Assembly: GCF_000150275.1 (NCBI RefSeq)
Contig: NW_002060945.1
Location: forward strand, 2,503,172-2,567,171
Direction of reading: 5' to 3'
Length of the DNA: 64,000 nucleotides
Source: Trichoplax adhaerens
Lineage: Eukaryota > Placozoa > Uniplacotomia > Trichoplacea > Trichoplacidae
Shown: piece after piece, positions 37,718 to 51,019 of the stretch
Layout: every line of letters begins with the position of its first letter
How positions within the stretch are numbered: the stretch's first letter is position 1
Program-made: the position numbers and the translations under genes
The notes under the pieces: generated by a model
The model's database searches: none
The model's input: only the letters and a program-made list of their open reading frames with translations
What the model was told of the DNA's origin: nothing

Positions 37718-40700
37718 CCTACAATATACTGGCTACCATAGGCTATTGGAAGCAAGCCATTCTTCTTCACTACGCTAACTGCCATACCTACTATCTATTA
37801 AAAGCAAGTTTACAGTCTTGAAATATGGACGATAATGTAGCACCTACAGTATTCAGTGTCTCTATAGTCACAACTAGCAGATGTTGGCGAAAGCAGTTGA
37901 GCAGCATACTAAAAACTGCAAGGGAGCAAAAACTATATTTACAGTATTCGATGTCAATGTGTGTATAATTATATACGATATGGACCACTGACATGAATAC
38001 TTACTAGAATAATACACAAGCACAAAATACTAGTAATTGCATTTTAATTGGTTTTAATTTAAAAATATTCTCCCCAGCTAAATGGCTGTATTCCGAAAGG
38101 TACAACCGTTATGCGTATTTCAGTTATACCGTAGTGCTGTACAAAAATTCAAGAACTCCAAATCCTAGTGATGAGCTATGATTTTAGAAGGATAAATACT
38201 GAAGTTAGCAATATTAAATAGCAAACCAGAGAATTAGTATACAGTAATTATTGCACCGAAAAGACGTCCCTCCTGTGCGATAAATGAAAAGGAACTGTAA
38301 TAAATCTACAATTGCGATATTAAGCACAACCGACTGTTCTATCTGATATAGTACTTTACTTCTTATTGCTATCGCGCTTTCAAAATACATAACTGCTGCA
38401 GTTAGTTACGATCACTAAAGAAATGAATCAAGCTCGCAGCCAAACCTCATTTGACTATCGGTAGTGCAGTTATCCAATTATGCGTATTTACTGATAAAGT
38501 CTCACTGTGTTCGTGATCTTTCTACTATTACAAAGTGATATCACCTGAACTTTTTCTTTTTATTGCTATCTTATTAATAAAGCTGAATGTCTGCTGGTAA
38601 AAACAGGAGGGTGGATTTTGTAGTTAGTCTATAAATTAATGATAAACACTATCATAGCTCCATTGTAATACAGTCCTCAATAAGGTCATGATGACAGATT
38701 AGATTAAATAAATGGGAGAGTATTTATATTATCTCCTCAAATTCAGATGGTCATTGATACAGAAGAAAACTGATTGAGGCAGCAAAGCCAAGTTTGATTA
38801 GAAATCAAAGCCTTATCATACTACTTTTAAGACACTTTTCAGGTCCACTTAAATCATATTTCAATATATTCTCGTATTTACAGCACACATATAAATACCG
38901 TGGAATCAACAGGTGCATATGATCCATGTTCTAATCCGGTCATAAGTAACTTAAAAATTAGATGTTGCAGTTTTTCAACCCTGCCCTTTAAGAATTTAAT
39001 ATTGTCTATGCATACGTGTGATACTAATTGAAGTTATTTATGAGTTCATAAAGAGAGTCTGCAGTACAGCTCGATGCTACTGAGTATTCATGCATCGTCA
39101 GGAGGTTACTGCAATCACAACTCTCATCCAGCTTAACTGTAGCAAGTAAATATTTATTTTGATTTACACATCCATTTCAATTTTGGAACCATACAACTAA
39201 TAAATAATTAAATTAGAAATCAGATGATGTCTTCTTTTTACAAAATACCGTAATAGAATTTCTTCCGTAGGGCAACAAGCTAAATTAATAATCTTTACTA
39301 TCATTTTGATACTACGATTGGAAATCTCTTTACTCTACTACTAATAGAATTTCTTTATACAGGTAATGATTACATCTACAATAATATTGACTATAAAGAA
39401 AAGTTAAAAAATCTACATTCATTGCAGGTATAATGATGTCTGATATTCCATTGAGCTATATTATATCCTATATACTTACTTAACAGGCTTACAGAACTAT
39501 TTTAATATAGGAAGAGTGAATAAGCTAACCTACCATTACATAAAGTGGGTAAATTTCTTGAAGAATCGGATTGCTACTAGCAACAGACCAGTAGAAATCA
39601 TAACAAAAGCTTAATAGCAAGGATGAATACAGAACTGAAAATATGTCATACCTATTTTAAATTAAATCACAGACTGGAAGACAACATTATTAACGAGAGC
39701 TTATAAGGATTACAGATCTATTACAAGCATATAAAAGCAATCAAATACTACGTATCCAGTCAACGCTCAAACGCATATTGGAGATAATGATACTGTTCAG
39801 AATTCAGTATCTTAAGCTAATGAATGAACTACGAGTACATTTCTTGCTAAGGAATGTTAAAACGATACTGTCAGTAGTTCGTACGAACTACCGTGAAGAA
39901 ATAGCTATCTAAATTTGGCGAATATAATATAGTGATAATATATTACAATTAGTTACTTACAATAGGAATTACTCTAGTTATAAATGTGTTACAGTAAATT
40001 TAATGCTGTGTTGTAATGTGCACTGAAATGATTCTGTGAATGGACATGTTGTAGTTCGACTGTTAAAAATTAGTTAGTAGATGTTCTCACCTAAGTATTT
40101 TTATAAGATGACTCATGAATGTTAGCTGCTGTAGAAGGGTATATAAGCCGGCCAGATAGTTGAATAAAGTAGTTTTCAATTGTCTAATTGAGTTTAACGT
40201 AGAATCAAAGGCGTCTAAATTCTTGTGAGTAGGGATACTGAATCCGCAGATTTTTAAAGATTTAGAGATTTATTTTACGTTATCCTTGTCACGAAGCTGG
40301 TTTGTGACAGATACAGAAATCGCAGCGAATGTATTCACTATAACTAAGATTAATCTAACAATACTGAAGAGACTTTTGAATGCGAAGGAGTTATTAAATA
40401 TAAAATTATCCAGTTGAGGCATCGGGTCTGTGCTTAATGCTGTCATATCAATGATTGCATCCATACAGAAAGGTAGAGATATTACGATCTGCAGTAATAT
40501 CAAGCGAATAATCTCTACGATATTAATTTGATTCTCACGACTGCAAGTTAAACTTAAAAAATCTCCTTTATTTTCACCTTACCAACGAGCAACTTAATGA
40601 CTTATTCAAATTTAACATAAGCCGAAATCTTCCCTTTTTCTCTATCGTATCTCCTTTTTATACCATTATAGTTAATACATCAATACTCTATAATTGTTAA

Positions 40701-42268
40701 GTTATTTTTAAGGTTAGTTAATAAAACCACGACAACACTAAATATGTTTTAACACATAATCTCACGACAGTAATTACCCCTAAAATGGTGAACATAACCA
40801 GTAATAATTCCTAATATGGAAATCAATTGAACATAACATTGGTCATCATTCGTTTTGACGTAGAATAAACAGGAGGTTTCTAAGTAAGGAGGAAGGAGAT
40901 ATTCGTATAAGTATATTAACAGTAGTTGGCAATAAAGAGAGGGCGAAGACAACTCCTGCTTCATAATAAATCACTTTGCAATTGGATGATAATTTTTCAA
41001 CCTTGTCACAAGAATTTGAGAAATTTTACATTGTATTAGTAATGAGTAGTAACTCAAGATTTTAAAGTGTCCTTGGAGTAGTGGATTGCAGACATGTTTT
41101 AATATTTATTATGAAAAATAGAGGATATGTTGACGTCAGAAAGTAGGGAAAGCATCTGTTCGTGGATGCCCAATCCTGCGATTGACATCCTGCTGTTCAT
41201 AACCGTGAACTACAAGTCTTTGCGATATTTATAGCATTAGATTTCTTCATTTTGAAATCATATATTTATAATCTCTTAAACATGTAGAATAAAGTTGAGG
41301 AGCTGACGTGATCATAGCGGTAAGAGTATTAGACAAAGAAGTTTAACTTATATGTATTGTACTACTATACCCTCTAGGTAGTGTAATCTATAATAAAATC
41401 AATCTGCTGGTTCATTAATGAGTAAAATGAGATAACTAACAATAATTAATAGATTAGTGGCTAGATATGGAGACAGCGATTAAAATACGCGTATATTTAC
41501 ATTTACTATCCAAGCATTTTAGATCTTCCACTTTCTTTATTAGCCATGGTATATTTCGTGGTAATAAAAGTTATATGATTCAGTACTTATGTAGGTAGTA
41601 ACATAATATCATAAAACAGATTGCTTAGGAATAGTAATACTTTGGTGACTAATTTCTCATCAAATATAAATTCAAATGTGAAATATTTCTCAGTACAGTA
41701 ATCAAATGTGATGTCAAAGTGTATAAACAAGAAATTCGTCGAATTAAGATAGCATCCTTTACCAAGTACAACGAATATTATAGCAGTCCAAACTTTAGAA
41801 AAGCAATCTGACATCACCGTTTACGGATATGCCTCTTACTGTTCTATTAATATTTAGATTATCATCAATGGAATATTTATTACTTTAAATCCAGTAATTA
41901 TTTCACGTTATTATGTATAGAGATCCTGTATTTGATAAGTCATTAATTTCGCTTAAAGTAAATAAACTAAATTCTTTATCAAATGAATAAAATTATTCAT
42001 AAATGCATTTTTAAGTAATAACTAGCCACTACCCATGGCAATAAAAGAATTACTGTGTCTCTCTATAGTCACGAGCGTGCGATTATCATAAATCATACTG
42101 TCATAAAATAGTTCAAATACCATGGTTTGTAGTCATAATTTTGTAACGAATTGCGTATAAATATAATTGATGTACGGATTCTGGTGAAATCTTATCAATT
42201 TTGCTATTTTTGAAATTAGCGAAAAAGCAAATTTTAATCAACTTCGATAACTAATCACACGTTCTAAA

Positions 42269-45200
42269 ATGGCTAAAATCAACTCATCTCGGAAATTTTT
42301 ATTTAATCTTACCCTAATCAATGTGAGTATTCATCTTGATAAATAGCACGGTATATAATAATAAGTTAAGAAACTATATAAAAAGTAACAATCTAAGTTC
42401 AATTACTGTTTGTGCAATAAAGCCTTCGTTACGATTCACAGAGAATGTCGTTAATTGAATTGTTTCAAACATTCTTTCGTACCTTACTTGTAACTGTATT
42501 ACTTAATTTTGTTCTAAGTCATGCCAGGCAATACTTTATCTTATGGATTTAGTAAATGATCGTTTAGTATTTCTGTTAATTTATTAAATTTAAGACAGAG
42601 TGCCATACTTTTTTAAATCATAGTAACACAAATAAATTTGATTTTCCGATTCTCTCTTAGATGGTCTTAATGGCTACCAGACCGCAAGTAAATGCTACCG
42701 GTTAAGCTATAGTAATTCAAATCACTAAATTACATATTGTTACAACAATGCAGGAATTTAAGCGACTTTTCAGCTATAAACGGTTTGCTTATCAATCTAA
42801 TGTTATCAGTAAAGGACTTACAATATTTTTAATACCCCATAGATCCTTGTATAGATTATACCGTAATATCAGACAAAAGTCGATCAATATTCGAGAATTT
42901 AGGCACTATTGGATGTGATAGGAACTTGACAAATTCTTGGTATCGATTTGATGGAGGCCAAAATAGTCAGATGATGCAAACCACTTGTATTGAACAAATC
43001 CCAAAATGTGGAACCCTCGGCCCTGGTTGGATGATAGGCAAACATCCTACAGGTAAGTATTATCATATTTGGTAGGACTTACGTTATGTAGATTATATCT
43101 ATCAGTGCCTTTTCTCTTGTAATATACTGTAGCTTCATGAAGCCATAATGATGACTGTATTGGCAATTGCTGTATAAATCTTATATTTAAATGGGTTTGA
43201 AGAAATGAGAACATTGTAAACATTTAGTTCTTGTAGTTTTGAAAATATCGGAAGCACAACGTGTTGATAACGATTTTGAAACTTTCTTACAAAACTTATC
43301 TTCTTCTTAAAATCAATTGATTTTTAGTTGGTGATCGAGTCGTCAACAGAACAGTTTGTTTTTATAGCTATGATGATTGTTGCTTTGGAAGATTAAGTAT
43401 TCAAGTTCAAAATTGTCGACAATTTTTCGTCTATCGCCTGCCCTCAACCATTAATTTGTTAGTTTGTGCTGGCTATTGCACGACTAAAAAGGGTAATTAG
43501 ACAAGCTTCATGAATATGAAATATAGAATAATAACGATAGCTGAAATTCTGCTTTCAGAGACCTAAAATTCTAATTTATCATTAGTATAAGTAATAATTT
43601 AGATATTACTTTAATATTTGATATTATCAGATCCTTGTAATCCCAATCCATGTGTAAATGACGGCGAATGTAGAAAAGCGAACGGAGCATATCAATGCAA
43701 ATGCCAGCATGATTTTACAGGAAAAAATTGCGAAAATAGTTAGTATAGCAAGTTGAAACATTTCAATAGTAGTATAGTTAAAACTTAAATAATATTGCAA
43801 GTAGATGAAAAAGAAATATATAACCTTACGATGACTAAATTTTAGATGTAAATCCATGTAAAGCTAATCCTTGCCGCTATGGTAATTGCTCAGTAGCTGG
43901 AAACGATTACAAGTGTACATGTTTTTCTGGATATACAGGAGAAAACTGCGATCAGGGTCAGGCTCCGTTTCAATAATTCTCATGATATTGCCTCAGATGC
44001 CAGAGTATATAATTTTAGTATGAAGACAAAAAGAGTTCTACAATCTCCATTCTTTCAGTTTACTACAAAGTTTAAAATCACGCAATATAGGATAGATTAT
44101 AACTGATATGGACCAACATTGTTTCTTTGGTAAAAAAAGATATTAATAAGGTTTACTTCTATTAGGATGTGTTTATTTCGCTTCTCAGTTTGTACTATGC
44201 ACCGCCATTATCACTTGATATATCACTAGATATAAGAACTTACAACTCTAAGTAGTAATATTCAGAATTCGATCACTGTCTTAAAGTACATTTCTCCTTT
44301 TAATGTGTATGTAACTTTGATCAGTATTATTAACTTAGTATTCTATCTTTTTGACGTCTTAGATATCGATGAGTGTACGACGAAACTTCATGACTGCCAA
44401 GAAATTTGTGGGAATACTCGTGGTAGCTATCGTTGTTCATGCCGCAGAGGAAATATTTTATTATCAGATCAGATATCTTGTTTCAGTAAGTGTATCTATT
44501 TGTATTGCTATAATAATCAAAGCGATATTAAGAAGTCAAAATCCTTTACAAAGGTTATTTGCAGATAGAATTGAAAGTCATGTAATGTAGTTTAAGACAA
44601 TTATTTACCAAAGACCATTCTGCTATGATCGCTAGATCCTTGCAGAAGTGCAATTCATCTAACAGATACTTCAAGATCAATCTATGCCTCGACTTATCGC
44701 CTTACATGTGATCAATCTTTTCTTAATGGGTCTTGGTATCGCTTTAATGGTGGTCCAAAAAGCCAAATGATGTTGACTAGTCGAGTGAGCATGGTTAATT
44801 GCGGAACGGTATCGCCGGGGTGGCTAGTAGATAATCATCCAACTAGTAGGTTTATATCCATTAAATGCATTGCTTGAGTTTTATTAATCATTTCAAGCTG
44901 TAACAATATTGTTAGCGCTGCATATTAATTTTTACATTTCTTGATAATAGTGCAGGAAGGTATCATTTCAGCGCGTGTCTGCTTCATTTGGGGCATCAAT
45001 ACCTGCAAATGGAATCAAACTATTCATATTAGAAATTGTGGCTCTCATTTTGTTTATAAATTACCGCCACCATCGACTTGCTACTTACGTTATTGTAGTG
45101 ATAAGCGCAGTAAGTGCTATATTCTTACGTTCTATATTCCCTTTTGCTGTCATGACTTTATCATCAACCTTTTAACTGAGTCTATTTTATCATAATTCAT

Positions 45201-48200
45201 TGTAAGATTAGCTATAACTGTCATTGCAGCCACGATTTCAAAAGTTATTGATTTTGTTCCGGTAGTTTCAACTTGGTTTCTGTCATTGTTTGTGATATAT
45301 TGTAGCCAATATATTGGATAGTTTTAATGGCTTATTACTAAACAATAATATTTTACTGGTACGACAGTCATCCTTTAATGTGATAGAGTATTTTTATCAT
45401 AAATTATTGTTTTATTGTACGCAAACTTAAGATAGGTACGGTATTAAAAATTGTTCTTGTAATAATAGTTAAGCTATTAATGATCTTATGTTAGCTTTCT
45501 TCTCTCTTCATTCAAGCTTATTGCGATCCTGATCCTTGTGTTAATGGTACTTGCCAGACTACTGATGTTGGATTTCGCTGTCACTGTCAACAAGGATATC
45601 GAGGGATGTTATGCCAGCATGGTAATAAGAATTTCAGTTATATTCATGAGCTGTTGTATGGTACTAGTCATAAAATCCGTCCCTCTACTGACGGTTAACG
45701 TCTGTAGAATTTAGTTTCGTAAGCTATAGAAAACGATATAACTAATGCATAGATATTTTAACCGTAACATGGAAAAAAACAGATTATAATTATAAATTCA
45801 AAGGCTTGATGGTACGATATTGCATGAGTACTTTATTCGATGTAAAATGAAGATAAACAGGTCTCATTGCTAGCGCATATAATTAAAATATACTAATCCA
45901 ACTAATAGAAATTGATGAATGTGCTTCCAACCCTTGTCAACATGGTCGTTGTATCAACACAGACGGCAGCTATCGTTGTGAGTGCCACATAGGATTTACT
46001 GGTCAAAATTGCGATACAGGTGGGATATATGTTGATCTCTTCTTTCTTAATCTAATTAATTTTTAATTCAACGCTGTAACAAAGCCGACGGTTCTTTTAC
46101 GAAATTAACATCACCACTCGGATTGATTTGAAAGCTTGCGTAAAAAGAAAATAGTTGCATTTAACTGGTTAAGTATTTTATATATTCGCAGATATTAATG
46201 AATGTGACTATGCCAATGGTAACTGCTCCCAAAATTGCATTAACTTACCAGGAAGTTATCACTGTCAGTGTCGATTAGGTTTTATACTTGAGCCAAATGG
46301 TCGAGAGTGTATAGGTAAATGGTTTCTTCTAACTGCTAAAGATACTATAAGATCGGCATATTTCGTTCATAATTTACGTTTTCATCACGGTTTTAGCCTA
46401 ACACTATTTTTCCGATTAGCTCGAACGTAGTACGCTGTGCTAAAATTAAAAGTACCTAAAAGGATCGAAGAATTGGATGCTTTATATTCCATTCAAATGC
46501 TTAATTACCTCAAAATATCATTCTGATAGTCTATCCTAATAGAATAGTAATTTCGAAGCATGCTACTCGTTTACGGCAATAAGTTACGATTTATCATACC
46601 TTAATATTGAAGTAGTTCTGCAGCTGTGAATTATATAATTTTACCATTTAGTTTTGATGGTCTATTCCATTCTTGAGAAAAGAAAATATTCAGATTTATC
46701 GTGTAGCAAATGTTGTTGAAGGGATTTCTTATATTTTTAGTATTATAATTGTACATGCAAATGCTATAACTAAATTGTAAGAAATAGATTTCGATTGACT
46801 TACGTGGTTTCACTGTAACGGTTATTCATAATTTTACTTTTTACCCAAATCCCATTATTTTCATTTTCATTATGACATAGACCCGTGCATGAACTTCTTT
46901 TGGTTAAGAAATACTTCAAGATGGCTATCTAATCGTAATGCAGATCCACTCTATTGCGATAAACATACTTTAAAAGCAAACTGGTATCGTATTAGTAGTA
47001 CTTCTAAAGATATGATGTTGCCCAATCAATGTACTCCAGTTTTGCGATGCCAAACTCTCTCTACTGGTTGGCTCAACGGCACCCATCCAAGAGGTATTGC
47101 CTTTTATCGAGAAAGGAATAGAAATATAGCCGTATAATAATATTAAAATAGATAATCATATGTAATAGTTATTGACTAAACTATCATTTCTTTTTGAATT
47201 ATTCGATGGTTACCGATACTGAATAATTAGTTCGCGATGGTGTAGTAAATAAAACAGTTTGTTTTAATTATAATGGAAATTGTTGCTACATGTCTAATAC
47301 AATTATGGTCAAAAATTGTATTAGTTACTTTGTCTACTACCTAACGCCGACCATGACATGTAGTCCTGAAACAAGATACTGTACTACCGATTTCGGTAAG
47401 TAAATCTCTATGCTATATAGTTTCTTTAGCTACCTTCTTGCCAATTTTCTCATTTTATTTCGTTTCCGTGGTTCATATTTATGTGATCCTGACTTCATGA
47501 TTATGATTTATGTATCACTGACTATATTGGCTATAGAATTTGTTGTTTAATTCCCATCAACTGAGAAGTTTATCCTATATTAACAGACGTATGTGATCCT
47601 AATCCTTGCTTTCATGGAGACTGCGTGAATGTTCGATCAGATCAGTATAGATGTCGTTGTAAATCTGGCTTTACTGGAAAACATTGCGAAACAGGTACGG
47701 TAATCAGCAGTGAATGATAAAATTTAAATAATTAATAATATACAAGCATGATAGAGTTAAAATTAGCGAATCACTTCTTTATTTAATTACTTCATCATTT
47801 CCTACGATGATATTCATGTATCACATTTTTTTGTGACTACTGATTCTTCGTACTATATAGGAAAAGTGCTATCCAAGCATTTTATTCCTTGAAATTTAAA
47901 ATGATTTTAGATAGATTTGCAAATCTTGATATAGTGCCAATAATAAAAGAAACTAATACGAATAGCAGCGATTTGATTCCTATTAAATCAATTTTCTTCA
48001 TATCTCTCCACCTGTAGCTATCAATGAATGTTCCTCTAATCCATGCGTTAGAGGTCGATGCGTAGATAGTATAGGAAAATATCGTTGTATTTGTGATACT
48101 GGAATGACAGGAGTCCACTGTGATCAAGGTAGAGATGCAATTACTATAAAAAACTTCAATAAAATAGAAAATTAGATTTAGACATTTAGTAACACTATTA

Positions 48201-51019
48201 ATTACGTTGATAAGATATGCTGATGAAGCGCTAAGGTAGCCTAATCAATGTAATCAATGCAATCAATGCAAGTAATGAAGTAAAATGTAGATGAGTAAGC
48301 AATAATGATACTTTCTTTATGATTTTTCTAGATGTTAATGAATGCTTGTTAAGCAATGGCGGCTGCGATGGAGCTTGTCATAACCAATATGCAAGCTATT
48401 ATTGCTCTTGTCCAGTGCATCAAGATTTAGATTCGGATAATCGTACTTGTATAGGTTATAATATAATCTTGAAAAATTTTAATCTAGGAATTCGAATGTA
48501 TATATGCATAGATAATGTTTGCAGTAGTATCCTATTTTATCCGGATGTTAATAATCAAAATATTTATTATTATGCTAAAAGATCCCTGTAATACCCAGAC
48601 TTCTTCGTTAGTGGATTCTATTAGTGAAAAAATGACGATTTTTCTGAGTTACTCCATTGTCAGCAAATGTCAAAAAGTTAGCTTACTCGCAAAATCTCCA
48701 AAGAAATGGTATCGTGCTAGTCTAGCTTCAAATTGCTCGGCAATCGCCAGATGGACCGGCCATGATCAGGGTAATCCTAGATTAGCATCATAGAAACGTT
48801 ATACGTGACGTTCCTTTATCGTAAGACATCGTAGCTTATTTATAAGTTGTTCGAGCCGTTGTTTGTATTATTCTGTATGTGATTCGAAATGCTAAACCGT
48901 GTTATAATGGCCTAGAAACAATACTACAATTAATCAAAGGCATCTATATTTGAATCACAAAATTATATATATTCTGTCGAAAGCAATGACTGCTTTAAAT
49001 GTTGTTCCGATCACCTTTACCATTTTACAATAATAATCGAAAATAATTCCAATTGTGAGACCGTATTATAAGTCAAAATCGACGGTAATGTTCATTTATA
49101 ATTAAATGCAAGTATAAACGTCTGATATTGCACTAAAATGATTGCTTCCACGTCAACTATGGTGATTTATTATTTTATTCCTACAATTCTTAAGTTAACT
49201 CTAATCATTAAACTACGTTGTGATAGAAAAAGTTACCATTAATGGGTATACTTAATTCAAATAGGTGACGAGTACTTACAAATTGCTAAACGCAACGCCT
49301 GCTTTCATTTTGGGTTGCAACATTGTGCTATGACACTTCCTGTACGAGTTAAACATTGCCGTGGATATTATATGTATAAGATCGATAGACTATCTGCATG
49401 CTATCTGAATTTTTGTAGCCGAATACAAGGTAAAAGAATGTCTTTCATTGAAATTATAGCAGAATCGTCATTATTGGACATTAGAAAATAAATTGCATTA
49501 TACTAGATAACTGTGATTCAAGTCCCTGTCAGAATGGTGTTTGCGTGTCAACACAAAACGGCTACGAATGTCGATGTAAACCCGGTTATCATGGAGTTCA
49601 TTGTGAAGTTGGTAAGAAATTCCCATGCGAAGGATATAGCAGTCAGTACTACTTGCATTTTGTAAATCGAGTCTTTATAAGTCAAAATTAGTTGTTTCAC
49701 GCTTTTACGTATATGTCTATGATATTTTACTTACAAGTTCAAATTTATAATTATAAATTTTATAACTTAACGTCCTTTAAGCATTAAGCTAGATTTTAGG
49801 CTAGCAAATTAGCCGCATTATGTATATCTGTATGACAGTATTCTTGCATATTTACGTCATTTATGTTCATCTTTATGATGTTATACTTACAAATTTGTAT
49901 CTCAAGAAAGCCATAGATTGCTAATTTAAATCTTTATTAGTCATAGTGCGAGTTACATATGCGAATAAGTTTCATTTGTATATTGGTAGCACTGCATTTA
50001 TGTAATCATATTGTCATTCTCGTAGACGTTTGCAGTTTAAATCCTTGTTATAATGGCCGATGTACTGTAACGGAATCTGGGAATTACAACTGCATATGTC
50101 GCGAAGGTTATTCTGGTAAACAATGTGAAACAGGTACATCAATGGATGCAATATATGTATAAATATCTTCCCGCCGTAAACATAAATTAGATTAATTGCA
50201 AACTGCCAAGCTTCGGCTAGGCTATTTCATGTTAGTAACCAATGTAAATTTTTCCATTCTGCTGTAGCCATATGCTATACTAAACCAAGGTCGTGCCTAG
50301 ATCTCATTAAAAGGCAAAAATCGTATTTACCTAGCGGGTATTATCAAATTTACGATAAAAATGGCTGCCAACAGGGCCATATGACAGCTCAAGGATTATT
50401 AGTATACTGTGATTTTGAATCAGAACCAGGCTATGCTTGGACATTAATAGAATCTTTCTCCCGTTTCAACGCTCAAATAAGTCAAATTAATAAAGGATTT
50501 GCGTATAGTGACGGCTTCAACTCTGATTCACCACGTTATCGTTGGCAGGGCTACCGTATGACCTTAGATCAAATGTGGCAGTTATACCAGGTTAATAGAC
50601 GATTAACAGTAAAACCAATGTGGCGAGCAACCTGTAATTTTAATCCTAATGACGATCGGAATCATTACCCTAAAACGGATTATCTTCGTGGTTTATTTGA
50701 TATCCTAAATATATTAAAATATAACAGCCTTGGCGATTGCTACTTAGTAGATTCAGTTAATATTCGTAGTTTTGGTTGTCGGCAATGTATGGTTCCATTT
50801 TGGTCTAGCAACGATGTTCACCTTCATATTGATTCATCTCGTCAGTGCTGTACTCGCCATTTCTATGATAGCGTGGAAAGTGAAGATAATTTTGGCTACT
50901 ACCATCCTTATAGCACAGCATTTAGTTGTACAGCTACTTTTAACAGTACAACCAATTGGTGGATTGGTGGAAAGATACATGATAATGACGATCTGGCTAG
51001 TAGGCCAACTATTCTTTAA
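42269..51019 (+). CDS. Secreted D8C/EGF mosaic protein with fibrinogen-like C-terminus (paralogue A)
   Basis: Complete model: 22 exons, 1185 aa. Signal peptide 42269-42322 plus 42661-42700 ([15 protein letters not shown]). D8C-1 42843-43052 plus 43328-43492; EGF 43631-43738 and 43846-43956; cbEGF 44363-44485. D8C-2 44636-44845 plus 44951-45109; EGF 45517-45621 and 45909-46019; cbEGF 46192-46314. D8C-3 46881-47093 plus 47231-47395; EGF 47587-47694 and 48018-48128; cbEGF 48332-48454. D8C-4 (variant) 48582-48770 plus 49265-49429; EGF 49507-49611 and 50026-50133. C-terminal exon 50268-51019. Every domain exon begins and ends in phase 1. D8C domains match uromodulin: DPC, WYRF-GG, PGW and HP in the first exon, then TVCF, CC, KNC, VYRLP and YC in the second. 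cbEGFs start DIDEC/DINEC. The product is a disulfide-rich extracellular or matrix protein; no membrane anchor is seen. Its partner is unknown. Only the leader exon is uncertain, although it fits in phase. Confidence 0.9.
48241..48285. repeat. Short imperfect tandem repeat (AATCAATGY)
   Basis: About four copies of AATCAATG(T/C) in a row within an intron of paralogue A. Simple sequence, no function suggested. Confidence 0.6.
50268..51019 (+). other. C-terminal domain of paralogue A, fibrinogen-like
   Basis: One 752-base exon encodes the last 249 residues, ending in TAA at 51017-51019. It opens [13 protein letters not shown], then [12 protein letters not shown] and [20 protein letters not shown]. 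The YCDF followed by W-T-L-I resembles the start of fibrinogen-like and fibrillar-collagen C-terminal domains. It ends with CCTRHFYDS and [11 protein letters not shown]. The classical fibrinogen calcium site and the GWW motif are not convincingly present. I therefore call it fibrinogen-like only by its N-terminal third. It lacks an intron, unlike the rest of the gene. Confidence 0.6.

Larger units (their letters stand above)
28354..42268. other. 14-kb region without a supportable gene
   Basis: No open frame here shows family resemblance, paired splice sites or codon bias beyond chance; the longest are 61-82 codons. It contains a solo LTR (35678-35969), an R2 repeat copy (34647-34880), perfect hairpins at 34452-34489 and 37682-37717, and several diverged local duplications (31530-32260, 34925-35425, 36190-36380, 36670-36800). 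It could hold upstream regulatory DNA for the D8C/EGF cluster, non-coding transcripts or decayed elements. None of these can be shown from sequence alone. Confidence 0.6.

Noticed and set aside
40270..40503. 77-codon minus-strand frame with hydrophobic segments
   Set aside because: Isolated, no splice partners, no recognisable motif; AT-rich DNA readily gives hydrophobic frames.
42445..42552. Signal-peptide-like frame [22 protein letters not shown]
   Set aside because: It is a good-looking leader, but no donor gives the phase needed to join the exon at 42661 without cutting the core. The frame at 42269 has a strong GTGAGT donor and fits.
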